The notes under the pieces: model-generated
What the model saw: the letters and a program-made list of their open reading frames with translations, nothing else
The model's database searches: none
What the model was told of the DNA's origin: nothing
In this document: one piece after another, positions 27,906 to 38,465 of the stretch
Position numbering within the stretch: the stretch's first letter is position 1
Layout of the letters: each line of letters opens with the position of its first letter
Program-made: the position numbers and the translations under genes
DNA from: an uncultured Selenomonadaceae bacterium
Lineage (GTDB): Bacteria > Bacillota > Negativicutes > Selenomonadales > Selenomonadaceae
Assembly (NCBI GenBank): GCA_905235685.1
Contig: CAJOMO010000019.1
Location: forward strand, 1-55,572
Length of the DNA: 55,572 nt
Direction of reading: 5' to 3'

Positions 27906-28406
27906 TTACATTTTTTTTACGGGGATAGGACCGCGCGAAAGAGCAATCGCGCCGGTGCGTGCAATTTCGACAATCTCATAATCGCTGAGAACTTCACAAA
28001 TCGCATCAATCTTGCGCTGGTTGCCGGTAAGTTCGATAATCACATTTTCGCTCGTCACGTCAACAATTTTTGCGCGGAAAATATCCACCACGCTAACCAA
28101 ATCTGCGCGCGTTTCCTTTGACGCCTTAACCTTAATCATAACCAATTCGCGCTCAATCGACGGCGCTTTACTGAGATTTACAATTTTAATCACGTCGATA
28201 AGTTTTCCCAGCTGATTCACAACCTGGTCAAGCTCATTTTCGGATTCGACGCTCACAACAATATTAATTCGCGTAACGCTCGGCTCTTCAGTGTAACCGG
28301 CGGAAATACTTTCGATATTAAAAGCGCGGCGGCTGATTAATCCGGCAACGTGCGTCAATACGCCAGGCTTATTATCAACCAGCACCGCCAATAAAAATTT
28401 CTGCAT
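27906..28406 (-). CDS. ilvH: Acetolactate synthase regulatory (small) subunit, copy 2
   Basis: The protein is 166 aa. The ACT domain starts FLLAVLVDNKPGVLTHVAGL and continues RRAFNIESISAGYTEEPSVTRI (region). The C-terminal domain ends EIARTGAIALSRGP. It directly follows ilvB with 10 intergenic bases and is presumably its regular partner. It differs clearly in sequence from the copy at 8985, so the two are not a recent duplication. Confidence 0.93.
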   Translation of the reverse strand: MQKFLLAVLVDNKPGVLTHVAGLISRRAFNIESISAGYTEEPSVTRINIVVSVESENELDQVVNQLGKLIDVIKIVNLSKAPSIERELVMIKVKASKETRADLVSVVDIFRAKIVDVTSENVIIELTGNQRKIDAICEVLSDYEIVEIARTGAIALSRGPIPVKKM

Positions 28407-28416
28407 AATCTCACCC

Positions 28417-30096
28417 TCAACTCAAAACCATTTGGTCAAGCCGCTTGCCGCCTGGAACCATCGGTATAACATTTTCGTCTTGCGGAACGTAAACGTCGAT
28501 AACCGCCGCACCGCTCGAATTTAAAATCTCCGGCAATTTAGTTTCAAGTTCCTCCGCCTTAGTCAAGCGATAGCCGCGTACGCCCATAGCCTCGGCAATT
28601 TTTATAAAATCGCGTTTCAAATTCAATTCGGACGCAGAATAATGGTGGCTGTAAAAAAGCCGCTGCCATTGTCCAACCATACCCAAAATAAAATTATGCA
28701 CGATAACAATTTTCACGTCAATATCGTGGTCGGCAATCGTCGCCAGCTCTTGAATGTTCATCATAATTGAGCCGTCGCCGGTGAAGAGCACGACTTTTTT
28801 ATTTGGGCAGGCAAGTTTCGCGCCCATAGCCGCCGGTAAACCGAAACCCATAGTTCCCAATCCGCCGCTAGTCAAAAATTGCCGCGGAGCTTTCGCCTTG
28901 AAAAACTGAGCCGCCCACATTTGGTGCTGCCCAACGTCCGTAACCGCGATTGTATTTTCGTCGCACAAATCGCTGATTTTCGTAATGAGCGCGCCAGGCT
29001 TTATCACGTCGCCGTTAGTTTTGTAGCTGAAGGGGTGTTCGTTGCCAACTTCGACAGCTTGATTTTTCCACGCGTCAAATTTTTCGGCAAAATTAATTTT
29101 TGACGCATTCAATTTATCGCGGAAAATCGGCAGCGACCATTTCAAATCGCCCAAAACTTTATAATCGACTTGAACATTTTTATTGACTTCCGCCGCGTCA
29201 ATTTCAAAGTGAACAATCTTAGCATTCGGCGCAAAATCCGCCACGCGTCCGGTAACTCTGTCGCTGAATCTCATTCCAATGCAAATCAGCAAATCGCAAT
29301 TTTGAATCGCCATATTCGCGCCGTAAGAGCCGTGCATTCCCGCGAAACCCAAATATCCGTTGCGCTCCGGCTCAATGCAACCAAGCCCCATTAAAGTTGT
29401 CGTGCAGGGACAATCCAGTTTATTCAAAATTTCGCGCAGAACATTAGCCGTTTCGGAAATGACAACGCCGCCGCCAATAAAAATCATCGGGCGCGCCGAA
29501 TTTTCCACAGCCTGGATAACCGCGTCAATAGAATTTTCGTCGCCGATATTTTTGTCGGTGTAGCCGCGCAGATTTATTTCTGCCGGATATTCATAATCAA
29601 TTTCAGTGTTAAAGACATTCGCCGCAATATCAATGCAAACCGGCGCGGGTCTGCCCGTCCGCGCAATGTAAAACGCTTCCTTGACAACGCGCGGCAATTC
29701 CGCAACGTCTTTCACCAAATAATTGTGCTTAGTTATCGGTGCGGTAATTCCGCAAACGTCGACTTCTTGAAATGAATCTTTGCCGATGGCGTGGCTGGCA
29801 ACTTGCCCCGTGATACAAACCAGCGGCACTGAATCCATATTCGCCGTCGCAATTCCGGTAATTAAATTCGCCGCGCCTGGTCCGGAAGTGGCGATAACCA
29901 CGCCGATTTTGCCCGTCGCCCGCGCGTAACCGTCAGCCGCGTGTACCGCGCCCTGTTCGTGTCCGGTTAAAATGTTCGGGAATTTCATTTTATAAATTTC
30001 GTCATACAATTTCAGCACGACGCCGCCCGGGTAACCGAATACCAAATCGACGCCCTCACTCTTCAGGCTCTCCAATAACGCCTGCGCTCCATTCAT
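28417..30096 (-). CDS. ilvB: Acetolactate synthase catalytic (large) subunit
   Basis: This thiamine-diphosphate enzyme condenses pyruvate with pyruvate or 2-oxobutyrate, the first step of branched-chain amino acid synthesis. It is about 559 aa. The catalytic Glu is in LTGHEQGAVHAADGYARATG (region GHEQGA), and the ThDP motif starts GDGSIMMNIQELATI. ATG 30096 gives a normal N-terminus, but GGAGGG is 13 bases away; TTG 30102 is at optimal distance (7) and may be the true start. It forms an operon with ilvH. Confidence 0.95.
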   Translation of the reverse strand: MNGAQALLESLKSEGVDLVFGYPGGVVLKLYDEIYKMKFPNILTGHEQGAVHAADGYARATGKIGVVIATSGPGAANLITGIATANMDSVPLVCITGQVASHAIGKDSFQEVDVCGITAPITKHNYLVKDVAELPRVVKEAFYIARTGRPAPVCIDIAANVFNTEIDYEYPAEINLRGYTDKNIGDENSIDAVIQAVENSARPMIFIGGGVVISETANVLREILNKLDCPCTTTLMGLGCIEPERNGYLGFAGMHGSYGANMAIQNCDLLICIGMRFSDRVTGRVADFAPNAKIVHFEIDAAEVNKNVQVDYKVLGDLKWSLPIFRDKLNASKINFAEKFDAWKNQAVEVGNEHPFSYKTNGDVIKPGALITKISDLCDENTIAVTDVGQHQMWAAQFFKAKAPRQFLTSGGLGTMGFGLPAAMGAKLACPNKKVVLFTGDGSIMMNIQELATIADHDIDVKIVIVHNFILGMVGQWQRLFYSHHYSASELNLKRDFIKIAEAMGVRGYRLTKAEELETKLPEILNSSGAAVIDVYVPQDENVIPMVPGGKRLDQMVLS

Positions 30097-30130
30097 TTTC
30101 AAAAAATTTCCCTCCAATTATTTTCCGCCG

Positions 30131-30159
30131 ATTATAACAGATTCGCACAATCTGCGCAA
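30131..30159 (-). promoter_or_regulatory. ilvB promoter with a dyad in the spacer
   Basis: On the minus strand: TTGCGC (30154-30159), a 17-base spacer, TATAAT (30131-30136). The spacer is almost entirely a 17-bp perfect dyad (30138-30154, CAGATT-cgcac-AATCTG), a good candidate operator because a bound protein would block RNA polymerase. Confidence 0.7.
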
Positions 30160-30167
30160 AAATTTTA

Positions 30168-30196
30168 TTTACAGAAATTCTTAAATCAATTAAAAT
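30168..30196 (+). promoter_or_regulatory. Promoter of the VirK-like/glycan gene cluster
   Basis: TTTACA (30168-30173), a 17-base spacer, TAAAAT (30191-30196), 33 bases before the ATG at 30230. It is divergent from the ilvB promoter. Confidence 0.7.
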
Positions 30197-30229
30197 GTGG
30201 CTAAGTACAATGATTCACAGGCGGTTTTT

Positions 30230-31156
30230 ATGAGCAATTTTGTCGAACTTGGGAAAAAAATTTACAATCTGCAAAATCCGCGGGAGGCGCGGCGCTTTGC
30301 GGTATTTGTGGCGCGCTGTTTTTTCCACAAAGCCAAAATGCAGCGCCTTGAAAATTTTTTCGCGCAGGACGAAACTTTGTCCGAAATCGCGGCGAATTTT
30401 CCGTTTGTCTATGAGCAAGTGACGCGCGCATTTTTTTACAACAAATCGACTTTCGACAGCCGAATAAAATTGGTTGAAGAGCATATGACATATTTAACGC
30501 GGCTGCTGCGCGAAGATTTTTTGACGGAAATTTACAGCGGGCAGAAAATTTTGCTGTGGAAGATGCCGATTGACGAAAATTTTGGCGAATTGCGGCTGTC
30601 GCTTTGCATAAGCGCCGGTCAACGCAAGGAAGGCTTAATGTCTGTGATTTTGGAACTGTCGAACGGCACGCCGGTTTATCAGATAATGTTTTGGCTCGCG
30701 CAGGAAAATTTGATATTTCAAGGCGAAGATTTTGCAATGTGGATTGGCGCAATGCAAGGTCCAAACGTCGAAGATTCGCGCGAACTGATTAAAATTTTAA
30801 CGAAAAAATGTCACGCTTACCGCACGAAAAATTTAATCCTGTACGCCGCTCAAGCCGTGGCGCGCTCGCTTGATTTGAAAAAAATTTTCGCCGTCACGAA
30901 TGCCGGTTATTACGCCAACAATCATATTCGCCGCGATCGGAAATTGAAAACGTCATTCAGCGATTTTTGGCAGGAATGCGGCGGCGCTGAAACCGGCGAC
31001 GACAGATTTTTCAGCCTGCCCTTGATTGAGGCGCGAAAAACTGTTGAGGAAATGCCGACTCATAAGCGCGCGGTTTATCGGCGGCGATTCAAATTGCTGG
31101 ACGAAATTGACGCGGCGGTTGCCGAGAAAATTCAAACCTTCCGGAGAGGTGCGTAA
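30230..31156 (+). CDS. VirK/YbjX-family protein (DUF535)
   Basis: The protein is 308 aa. Conserved family stretches seen are ILLWKMPIDENFGELRLSL, MSVILELSNGTPVYQIMFW, the GAMQGPN block, and AVTNAGYYANNHIRRDRKLK near the C-terminus. Members such as Shigella and Salmonella VirK and E. coli YbjX are linked to envelope and virulence functions, but the biochemistry is unknown. It heads a plus-strand block, followed by a glycosyltransferase one base after its stop, in line with an envelope role. Confidence 0.8.
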   Translation: MSNFVELGKKIYNLQNPREARRFAVFVARCFFHKAKMQRLENFFAQDETLSEIAANFPFVYEQVTRAFFYNKSTFDSRIKLVEEHMTYLTRLLREDFLTEIYSGQKILLWKMPIDENFGELRLSLCISAGQRKEGLMSVILELSNGTPVYQIMFWLAQENLIFQGEDFAMWIGAMQGPNVEDSRELIKILTKKCHAYRTKNLILYAAQAVARSLDLKKIFAVTNAGYYANNHIRRDRKLKTSFSDFWQECGGAETGDDRFFSLPLIEARKTVEEMPTHKRAVYRRRFKLLDEIDAAVAEKIQTFRRGA

Positions 31157-31157
31157 A

Positions 31158-32294
31158 ATGCGGATTGCGATTTTTGAAAATGTCATGACGGCGGGCGGGC
31201 ACGAAGTCGATTTTAACCGAATTTTGGTTGAGGAATTTCGCGCGCGCGGGCACGAAGTCACTTTTTACGTTCCGGAAAATTTTAAATTTCAAATGGATTA
31301 TCAGACGCCGGTTGTGAAGATTCGCGGCGATTCCGTAAGCTACACCAACACCCGCGGTATCAAAAAAATTTTTGCGACCATTAAACGCGAGATTAACCGG
31401 CAGCGCTGGTACAGCCAACTTTTTTATCTGCAGAAAAATTTTGACGCGCTGATTGTTCCGACCTCGACTTATCGCTACCTTCGCGCAGTCCGGCAAAATT
31501 CGCTGAAGAAAATTGGCGTGCCGCTGATTTTTATTTTGCACGGTATCAATCCGACGGAAGCGCCGAAATTTTTAAACGCGGCTGAAAAACTTTTGCCCGA
31601 TAAAAATGTCAAACTGGCGGTAATTTCGCTTGCCGACGATATTTTTGGGCGCACGCTGAAAAATACTCATATGATTTACCCGCCGACGTATATTCCGCGC
31701 GATTTGACGGACGCTGAAAAATTTAAGCCGCGCGGTGAAATTTTGACGGTAGGATTTTTCGGGCAATATCGCCGTGAAAAAAAACTGCGCGACCTGCTTG
31801 AGGTTTTTGTCAATGGAAAATACAGCCGCAAAGTTCAGCTTATCGTTCAAGGCTCTACTATGCACGCCGAAGACGCCGCCGATTTTGAAAAGATTATCGC
31901 GCAGTACAAAAATTTTGACGGGCTGAAATTTCTGCACAAAGGTTTAATCGGCGCGGAGTGGCAGCGGGCGATTATGAATGTCGACGCGCTTTTGATGCCG
32001 TATTCAGCGCCGCGTTACCTTTACCACCCGAGCGCAATGCTTTTTACTGCAATTGGTTTCGGCAAGCCCGTTATTGCCGGCGATGATATCAATCCCGAAA
32101 TTTTTGCAACGTACAAAATCGGTGAAACTTTCGAGAGCGGCGACCTTGAAGATTTATCGCGCGTGCTGGAAGATTTTATTAACAACTTTGACGCGAGCTT
32201 TGAAACTTACGAGCGAAATCTGCGCGAGGCTGGGGAAATTTTTTCGCCGAATAATTTTGTTAAACAGCTTGAAGAAATAATTTTGAACAAGTGA
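31158..32294 (+). CDS. Glycosyltransferase, GT4/GT-B-like
   Basis: The protein is 378 aa. The N-terminal Rossmann-like region (MRIAIFENVMTAGGHEVDFNRI) and the C-terminal half with LTVGFFGQYRREKKLRDLLE, then LLMPYSAPRYLYHPSAML and GFGKPVIAGDD, match the two-domain GT-B fold with the donor-binding C-terminal segment. ATG 31158 follows GAGAGGTG; longer in-frame starts would lie inside the VirK-like gene. The sugar and acceptor are unknown; the adjacent O-antigen-ligase-like gene suggests surface polysaccharide synthesis. Confidence 0.8.
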   Translation: MRIAIFENVMTAGGHEVDFNRILVEEFRARGHEVTFYVPENFKFQMDYQTPVVKIRGDSVSYTNTRGIKKIFATIKREINRQRWYSQLFYLQKNFDALIVPTSTYRYLRAVRQNSLKKIGVPLIFILHGINPTEAPKFLNAAEKLLPDKNVKLAVISLADDIFGRTLKNTHMIYPPTYIPRDLTDAEKFKPRGEILTVGFFGQYRREKKLRDLLEVFVNGKYSRKVQLIVQGSTMHAEDAADFEKIIAQYKNFDGLKFLHKGLIGAEWQRAIMNVDALLMPYSAPRYLYHPSAMLFTAIGFGKPVIAGDDINPEIFATYKIGETFESGDLEDLSRVLEDFINNFDASFETYERNLREAGEIFSPNNFVKQLEEIILNK

Positions 32295-32307
32295 GCTGGT
32301 GATAAAA

Positions 32308-33897
32308 ATGAGCCGAATCAGCAAATTGGCGCGGCAATACCGAATAAAAAATTTGGAAAATTGGACGATACGGGCGATATTGGCGGAGGCGTTTTTTCTG
32401 GCGATATTTCCGGCGTTGGCGGAAGTGGCGGTAGTTGTCGGATTGGGCGCGTGGTTTTTGCGTTCGCACGTGGATAAAAATTTTAAAATGCGCAGCCTGC
32501 CGTTCGATTTGCCGATAGCAATTTTCGTGGTACTGGGCGCGCTGTCGGTTTTAATGTCACCGGCGGCAAGTTGGGAACTTTTTAAAGATTATTGTTGGCT
32601 GATAGGAATTTTCGGGCTGACATATTTACTGGTCGGGCAAAACATACGCACGCCGGATCAAGTTCAGCTGCTGATAAGAACATTTTCGGCGGCGTCGCTA
32701 ATCGTGGTTTTGGTAGGATTTTTCCAATACGTTTTTGGAATAGACGTTGCGGAAATGACGTGGATTGACGGCGAAAAATTTCCGGAATTTCGGCGGCACG
32801 TATTTTCGACGCTGGACAGTCCAAATGTTTTGGCGGGCTATTTAAACGTAATGATTTGTTTATCGCTGGGAATTTTGGCGAAAACTGATGACAGCAAAGA
32901 AAAATCGCTAATCATAACGGCGATTTGCACAATGGCGGTATGTTTGGCGATGACGTATTCGCAGGGTGCGTTTCTGGCAATAGCAGTAGTTTTTTTGGTG
33001 TACGGGATTTTCCAGGATTGGCGGGCGCTGATATTATTCGCGGCGGTAACCGGCTTAGTCATTTACAAAGATCCAACTTTCCTTGACAGAATTTTAGCCT
33101 TGTTCACGATAAAGACAGATTCGGCTGAAGTTTTGCGCGTGGGCGTTTGGGTTAGCACAATCGCAATGATAGCCGACCACCCATTTATCGGCATTGGTTA
33201 CGGAGCGTATCAATTCATTTATCCGCAGTACAATTATTATTTGGAAGATCCGAGCACGATAATTCGGCACGCGCACAATTTGTATTTGAATGTTGCGGCG
33301 GAAGTTGGAATTGCGGGCGCGCTGGCTTATTTCTGGTATTTTTTCGGCACAATGTTTACTTCGCTGAATTTAAATTCAAATGAGCGTTACAACAAAATCA
33401 AAGACATTGCCGCCAAATCCAAATTCACCGAGGAAGTTTCTAAGCTTTTCATGGAAAGTAAATTTCTGCAGGAGCTGACGAAAACTAAAACTGCGTGGAC
33501 TGCGCGAATGGCTGATTTATCCGAGAAAATTCTTGAGCGTTTTTCAAAAGCTGAGCCCGCCGATAAACCTAAGAAAAAATCTGAGCCGGAGCTGGTTCAC
33601 CACGAAGAAATGAAATGGGGAAAAAAATCCGGCGCTAAATCCGATAAAAAATCCGACGACGACAAAATGGATATTCAAAAATTCGCCGCCGGTGACGAAT
33701 TGATGTTCGACGCGCGCGAAGCTAAACAATACAACGACAAACAATTTATTTCCGGCGTGAAATTCGGAATAGGCTTAGCATTTTTATCAATGGCAGTAAA
33801 CGGCATAAGCGATAATTTATTGTTCAACGTGCCGCTGTCGATATTGATGTGGCAATTGGGCGCATTGAGCGCGGCGATAAGTTTAATGGAAAGTTGA
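32308..33897 (+). CDS. O-antigen ligase-like (Wzy/WaaL superfamily) membrane protein with a long charged insert
   Basis: The protein is 529 aa with about ten membrane helices in residues 20-355. The family core includes FSTLDSPNVLAGYLNVMICL, TYSQGAFLAIAV, and the loop HPFIGIGYGAYQFIYPQY with IRHAHNLYLNVAAEVG, which holds the conserved His. Between residues about 356 and 478 lies a hydrophilic, Lys/Glu/Asp-rich segment (KKKSEPELVHHEEMKWGKKS and neighbours) before the last helices, not typical of the family. ATG 32308 follows GGTGA; a GTG three codons earlier is possible. Confidence 0.8.
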   Translation: MSRISKLARQYRIKNLENWTIRAILAEAFFLAIFPALAEVAVVVGLGAWFLRSHVDKNFKMRSLPFDLPIAIFVVLGALSVLMSPAASWELFKDYCWLIGIFGLTYLLVGQNIRTPDQVQLLIRTFSAASLIVVLVGFFQYVFGIDVAEMTWIDGEKFPEFRRHVFSTLDSPNVLAGYLNVMICLSLGILAKTDDSKEKSLIITAICTMAVCLAMTYSQGAFLAIAVVFLVYGIFQDWRALILFAAVTGLVIYKDPTFLDRILALFTIKTDSAEVLRVGVWVSTIAMIADHPFIGIGYGAYQFIYPQYNYYLEDPSTIIRHAHNLYLNVAAEVGIAGALAYFWYFFGTMFTSLNLNSNERYNKIKDIAAKSKFTEEVSKLFMESKFLQELTKTKTAWTARMADLSEKILERFSKAEPADKPKKKSEPELVHHEEMKWGKKSGAKSDKKSDDDKMDIQKFAAGDELMFDAREAKQYNDKQFISGVKFGIGLAFLSMAVNGISDNLLFNVPLSILMWQLGALSAAISLMES

Positions 33898-33906
33898 GGA
33901 TTGACA

Positions 33907-34536
33907 ATGAAAAAAATAATTCCGCAGGCAACGATTAACCGTCTGCCGCTTTACCTTCGCACTTTGAAACAAGTCGCGCAGTTGGGGCAAAATATAATTT
34001 CGTCAAATGAATTGGGGCGGCTGTTAGAATTGACGCCGGAACAGATTCGTAAAGATTTAATTTTCTTCGGGCAATTCGGAATGAAAGGGCTCGGCTATGA
34101 AATTGACAAACTCACGGCGCACATTGAGAAAATTTTGGGCTTGCAACACCATTGGCGGCTGGCGATTATCGGAATGAATGATCTGGGCAAAGCGCTCGCC
34201 GGTTATCCGGATTTTCTTGAAATGGGTTTTTACATTGGCGCGCTGTTCGACACCGATAAAAGCATTGTCGGCACGGAATTTAACGGTTTCAAGATTTACG
34301 ATTTCAACAAGATTAAGACGATAGCGCCGCGGAAATTGCTTGACATTGCCGTTATAACCGTTCCGGCGGAAGAGGCTCAGCGCGCGGCTGACAGAGTTAT
34401 TGACGCCGGACTCAAAGGCATTTGGAACTTCGCGCCGATTAAATTGGAAGTTCCAACGGGAATTTCGCTTGTCGAGGAAGATTTGACTTTCGGCTTGAGT
34501 ACTTTGAGCTACAGGCTCGCGCAGAGGGCGAAATAA
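33907..34536 (+). CDS. rex: Rex-type redox-sensing repressor with an altered Rossmann glycine motif
   Basis: The protein is 209 aa, the normal length. The winged-helix domain is canonical (NRLPLYLRTL, ISSNELGRLLELTPEQIRKD, FFGQFGMKGLGYEI). In the NAD(H)-binding domain the motif is GMNDLG (residues 89-94) instead of GxGxxG, so the second Gly is Asn91. The C-terminal GIWNFAPIKLEVP and EDLTFGLSTLSYRL fit Rex. ATG 33907 has GAGGA six bases upstream. The gene sits ten bases after the ligase-like gene and before parAB, an unusual location. NADH sensing may be altered. Confidence 0.88.
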   Translation: MKKIIPQATINRLPLYLRTLKQVAQLGQNIISSNELGRLLELTPEQIRKDLIFFGQFGMKGLGYEIDKLTAHIEKILGLQHHWRLAIIGMNDLGKALAGYPDFLEMGFYIGALFDTDKSIVGTEFNGFKIYDFNKIKTIAPRKLLDIAVITVPAEEAQRAADRVIDAGLKGIWNFAPIKLEVPTGISLVEEDLTFGLSTLSYRLAQRAK

Positions 34537-34537
34537 A

Positions 34538-36412
<1,875 letters not shown>

Positions 36413-36949
36413 ATGGACGACCTTAACGTCACTCTTGCAAATAATTTGAGTGTTATTTTTATTATTTCGGGAATTATTTTTATTGCGATGTTTGGACTTG
36501 TGATAAAATTGAATTTGGATTTAACGAAAATGCGTGAGCGGTACAAAAGGATGACTGCGGGCGCTGAAGATGCCGATATTCCGCGGATTTTGCTTGAACA
36601 CGCGAATAATATTAACGCCGCGCTGGAGGAAAGCCAGAAAGCCAGTTCGAATTTGAGCCGGATTAATGACGTTTTGAAACGTTCGATTACGCGCGTTGCC
36701 GTCATTCGCTACAATGCTTTTCACGACGATACAGCCGATTTGAGCTACAGCATTGCCTTGCTTGACGAGGAAAATTCCGGTGTTATAATTTCTTCGCTGA
36801 ACGGGCGCGAATTTACCCGCAGTTACGTTAAGCCGCTCGTCAAAGGCGAATCGCCCAAATACAAGCTTACCAAAGAGGAACTGCAGGCTATTCAAGAGGC
36901 GGCAATTCCGCCGGAAGATCGCAAAGACGATTCATTTGCCGGTGATTAA
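36413..36949 (+). CDS. DUF4446 family membrane-anchored protein
   Basis: The protein is 178 aa with one N-terminal membrane helix (about residues 11-33), then a helical region and the conserved block ITRVAVIRYNAFHDDTADLS followed by FSIALLD-like SYSIALLDEENSGVIIS. DUF4446 proteins commonly follow parB in Firmicutes; function is unknown. The start codon follows the parB stop directly. Confidence 0.85.
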   Translation: MDDLNVTLANNLSVIFIISGIIFIAMFGLVIKLNLDLTKMRERYKRMTAGAEDADIPRILLEHANNINAALEESQKASSNLSRINDVLKRSITRVAVIRYNAFHDDTADLSYSIALLDEENSGVIISSLNGREFTRSYVKPLVKGESPKYKLTKEELQAIQEAAIPPEDRKDDSFAGD

Positions 36950-36969
36950 CAGCAGGAGGCTTTTTTTAA

Positions 36970-38214
36970 TTGGAAGACGAAAAAAATTTGTTACCCGACC
37001 CCGAAAATAAAGATTACGTTATAACCGTGAATGGCGGCGGCAAGAGTCGTGAGATTCGGCTGTCTTCGTCAATGTTCAATTTTGGTATTATGTCGCTGAT
37101 TATCGGCGTCTTTATTTTTATCGGCACGTGCGCCTATTCGGTTTTCAGTTACCTGCACTACCGGCAAAATCTTGAGGCGGTAAGTGAGGCTCGTCGCGCA
37201 GGAGAAATGCAGCAGGAGCAACTTTTGAGCATTTCAAAAAAGGCAACGACGCTTAGCGAAACTTTGCAAAATCTCGCGCAGCAGGAAGAAGAATTGCGGA
37301 TTCAAGCCGGTCTCGATAAACCCGCAAAGCCGGACGAAGTTCCCGAAGCTGAGCCGGTTAATTTGGACGATTTCCCTGTACCAAATGCTGATTCGCCGCA
37401 AAGTGAATGGACGCCGCCCGCGCCGCTTGAAACAGCCCCTGAGACGCAGCCAGAGCCTCGTAGCGCGTGGATTCCGCCTGCTCCAATAGAAAATCCTTCA
37501 CCAGCCGCTGAAACGCAGCCAGAGCCGCGTAGTGAATGGATACCGCCCGCGCCGATTGAAAATAAATCTGAATGGATACCGCCGGAAAATTTCGGGCAAG
37601 GTGGTCCGGTTGGCGATTTGAAAATCGACGAAGTTTCCGAAGAATTGACGATGATTGAAAAGCGCCTGTTCGTGCGAATGGACAGCTTAAACGAATTTCA
37701 AGACGCGCTGAAAATGCAGCGTGAACAATATGCGTATATGGCGGCAGTTCCGGTTTACAATCCCGAAATGATTGTGATTGACGGCGGCGTTATGACTTTT
37801 GACGTCAACCAATTTAACGGCGCGCCTTCCGCGAATCCGAATATGCCTTCGATTTGGCCCACAAATGGCGTGGTATCTTCGCCGTACGGTTTGCGCTGGG
37901 GCGGCACGGATTTTCACCCTGGTATCGACATTGCAAACGATATGGGGACGCCGATTGTGGCGACGGCTGACGGCGTTGTCGAATACGCGGGCTGGAACAG
38001 CGGCGGCTACGGCAATATGGTTGATATTAATCACGGCAACGGAATTATGACGCGGTACGGGCACGCCTCGCAGGTCGTAGTTTCTGCCGGTCAATATGTG
38101 CGGCGCGGTCAGCTTATCGCCTATATGGGCTCAACCGGTTTCAGCACTGGTCCGCACGTCCATTACGAAGTCCACGTTAACGGGCAGCGCGTCAATCCGA
38201 TTAGTTATCTTTGA
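36970..38214 (+). CDS. Membrane-anchored M23 (LytM-type) peptidoglycan endopeptidase
   Basis: The protein is 414 aa. A short cytoplasmic part, one membrane helix (about residues 36-58) and a coiled coil (about 65-115) come first. A Pro-rich linker follows with two near-identical repeats of [18 protein letters not shown] (about 150-190). The C-terminal M23 domain has zinc ligands in FHPGID and HVHYEV, plus YGHASQ. The start is TTG 36970 with GGAGG ten bases upstream. It cleaves peptidoglycan cross-links or serves as a regulator. A damaged copy of its 3' end follows immediately. Confidence 0.9.
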   Translation: MEDEKNLLPDPENKDYVITVNGGGKSREIRLSSSMFNFGIMSLIIGVFIFIGTCAYSVFSYLHYRQNLEAVSEARRAGEMQQEQLLSISKKATTLSETLQNLAQQEEELRIQAGLDKPAKPDEVPEAEPVNLDDFPVPNADSPQSEWTPPAPLETAPETQPEPRSAWIPPAPIENPSPAAETQPEPRSEWIPPAPIENKSEWIPPENFGQGGPVGDLKIDEVSEELTMIEKRLFVRMDSLNEFQDALKMQREQYAYMAAVPVYNPEMIVIDGGVMTFDVNQFNGAPSANPNMPSIWPTNGVVSSPYGLRWGGTDFHPGIDIANDMGTPIVATADGVVEYAGWNSGGYGNMVDINHGNGIMTRYGHASQVVVSAGQYVRRGQLIAYMGSTGFSTGPHVHYEVHVNGQRVNPISYL

Positions 38215-38219
38215 TTAAA

Positions 38220-38450
38220 ACGGCGTTGTCGAATACGTCGGCTGGAACAACGGCGGTTGATATTAATCACGGCAACGGAATTGTGACGCGATACGGGCAC
38301 GCCTCGCAGGTCGTAGTTTCTGCCGGTCAATATGTGCGGCGCGGTCAGCTTATCGCCTACATGGGCTCAACCGGTTTCAGCACAGGTCCGCACGTTCATT
38401 ACGAAGTCCATGTTAATGGGCAGCGCGTCAATCCGATTAGTTATCTTTGA
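38220..38450 (+). pseudogene. Tandem partial copy of the M23 peptidase 3' end
   Basis: This segment repeats 37970-38214 with a 14-base deletion near 38254 that breaks the frame. The last 195 bases (38256-38450) match 38020-38214 at 188 positions; six of the seven differences are synonymous in the M23 frame. The copy has no catalytic His of FHPGID and no RBS. An open frame of 79 codons from TTG 38211 exists, but it is probably not translated. Confidence 0.85.
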
Positions 38451-38465
38451 TTGGAGTTGGTTAAC

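Noticed and set aside
38211..38450. 79-codon open frame as a genuine gene
   Set aside because: It starts on a TTG overlapping the M23 stop, has no RBS, and its first codons are an out-of-frame read of the duplicated M23 sequence.
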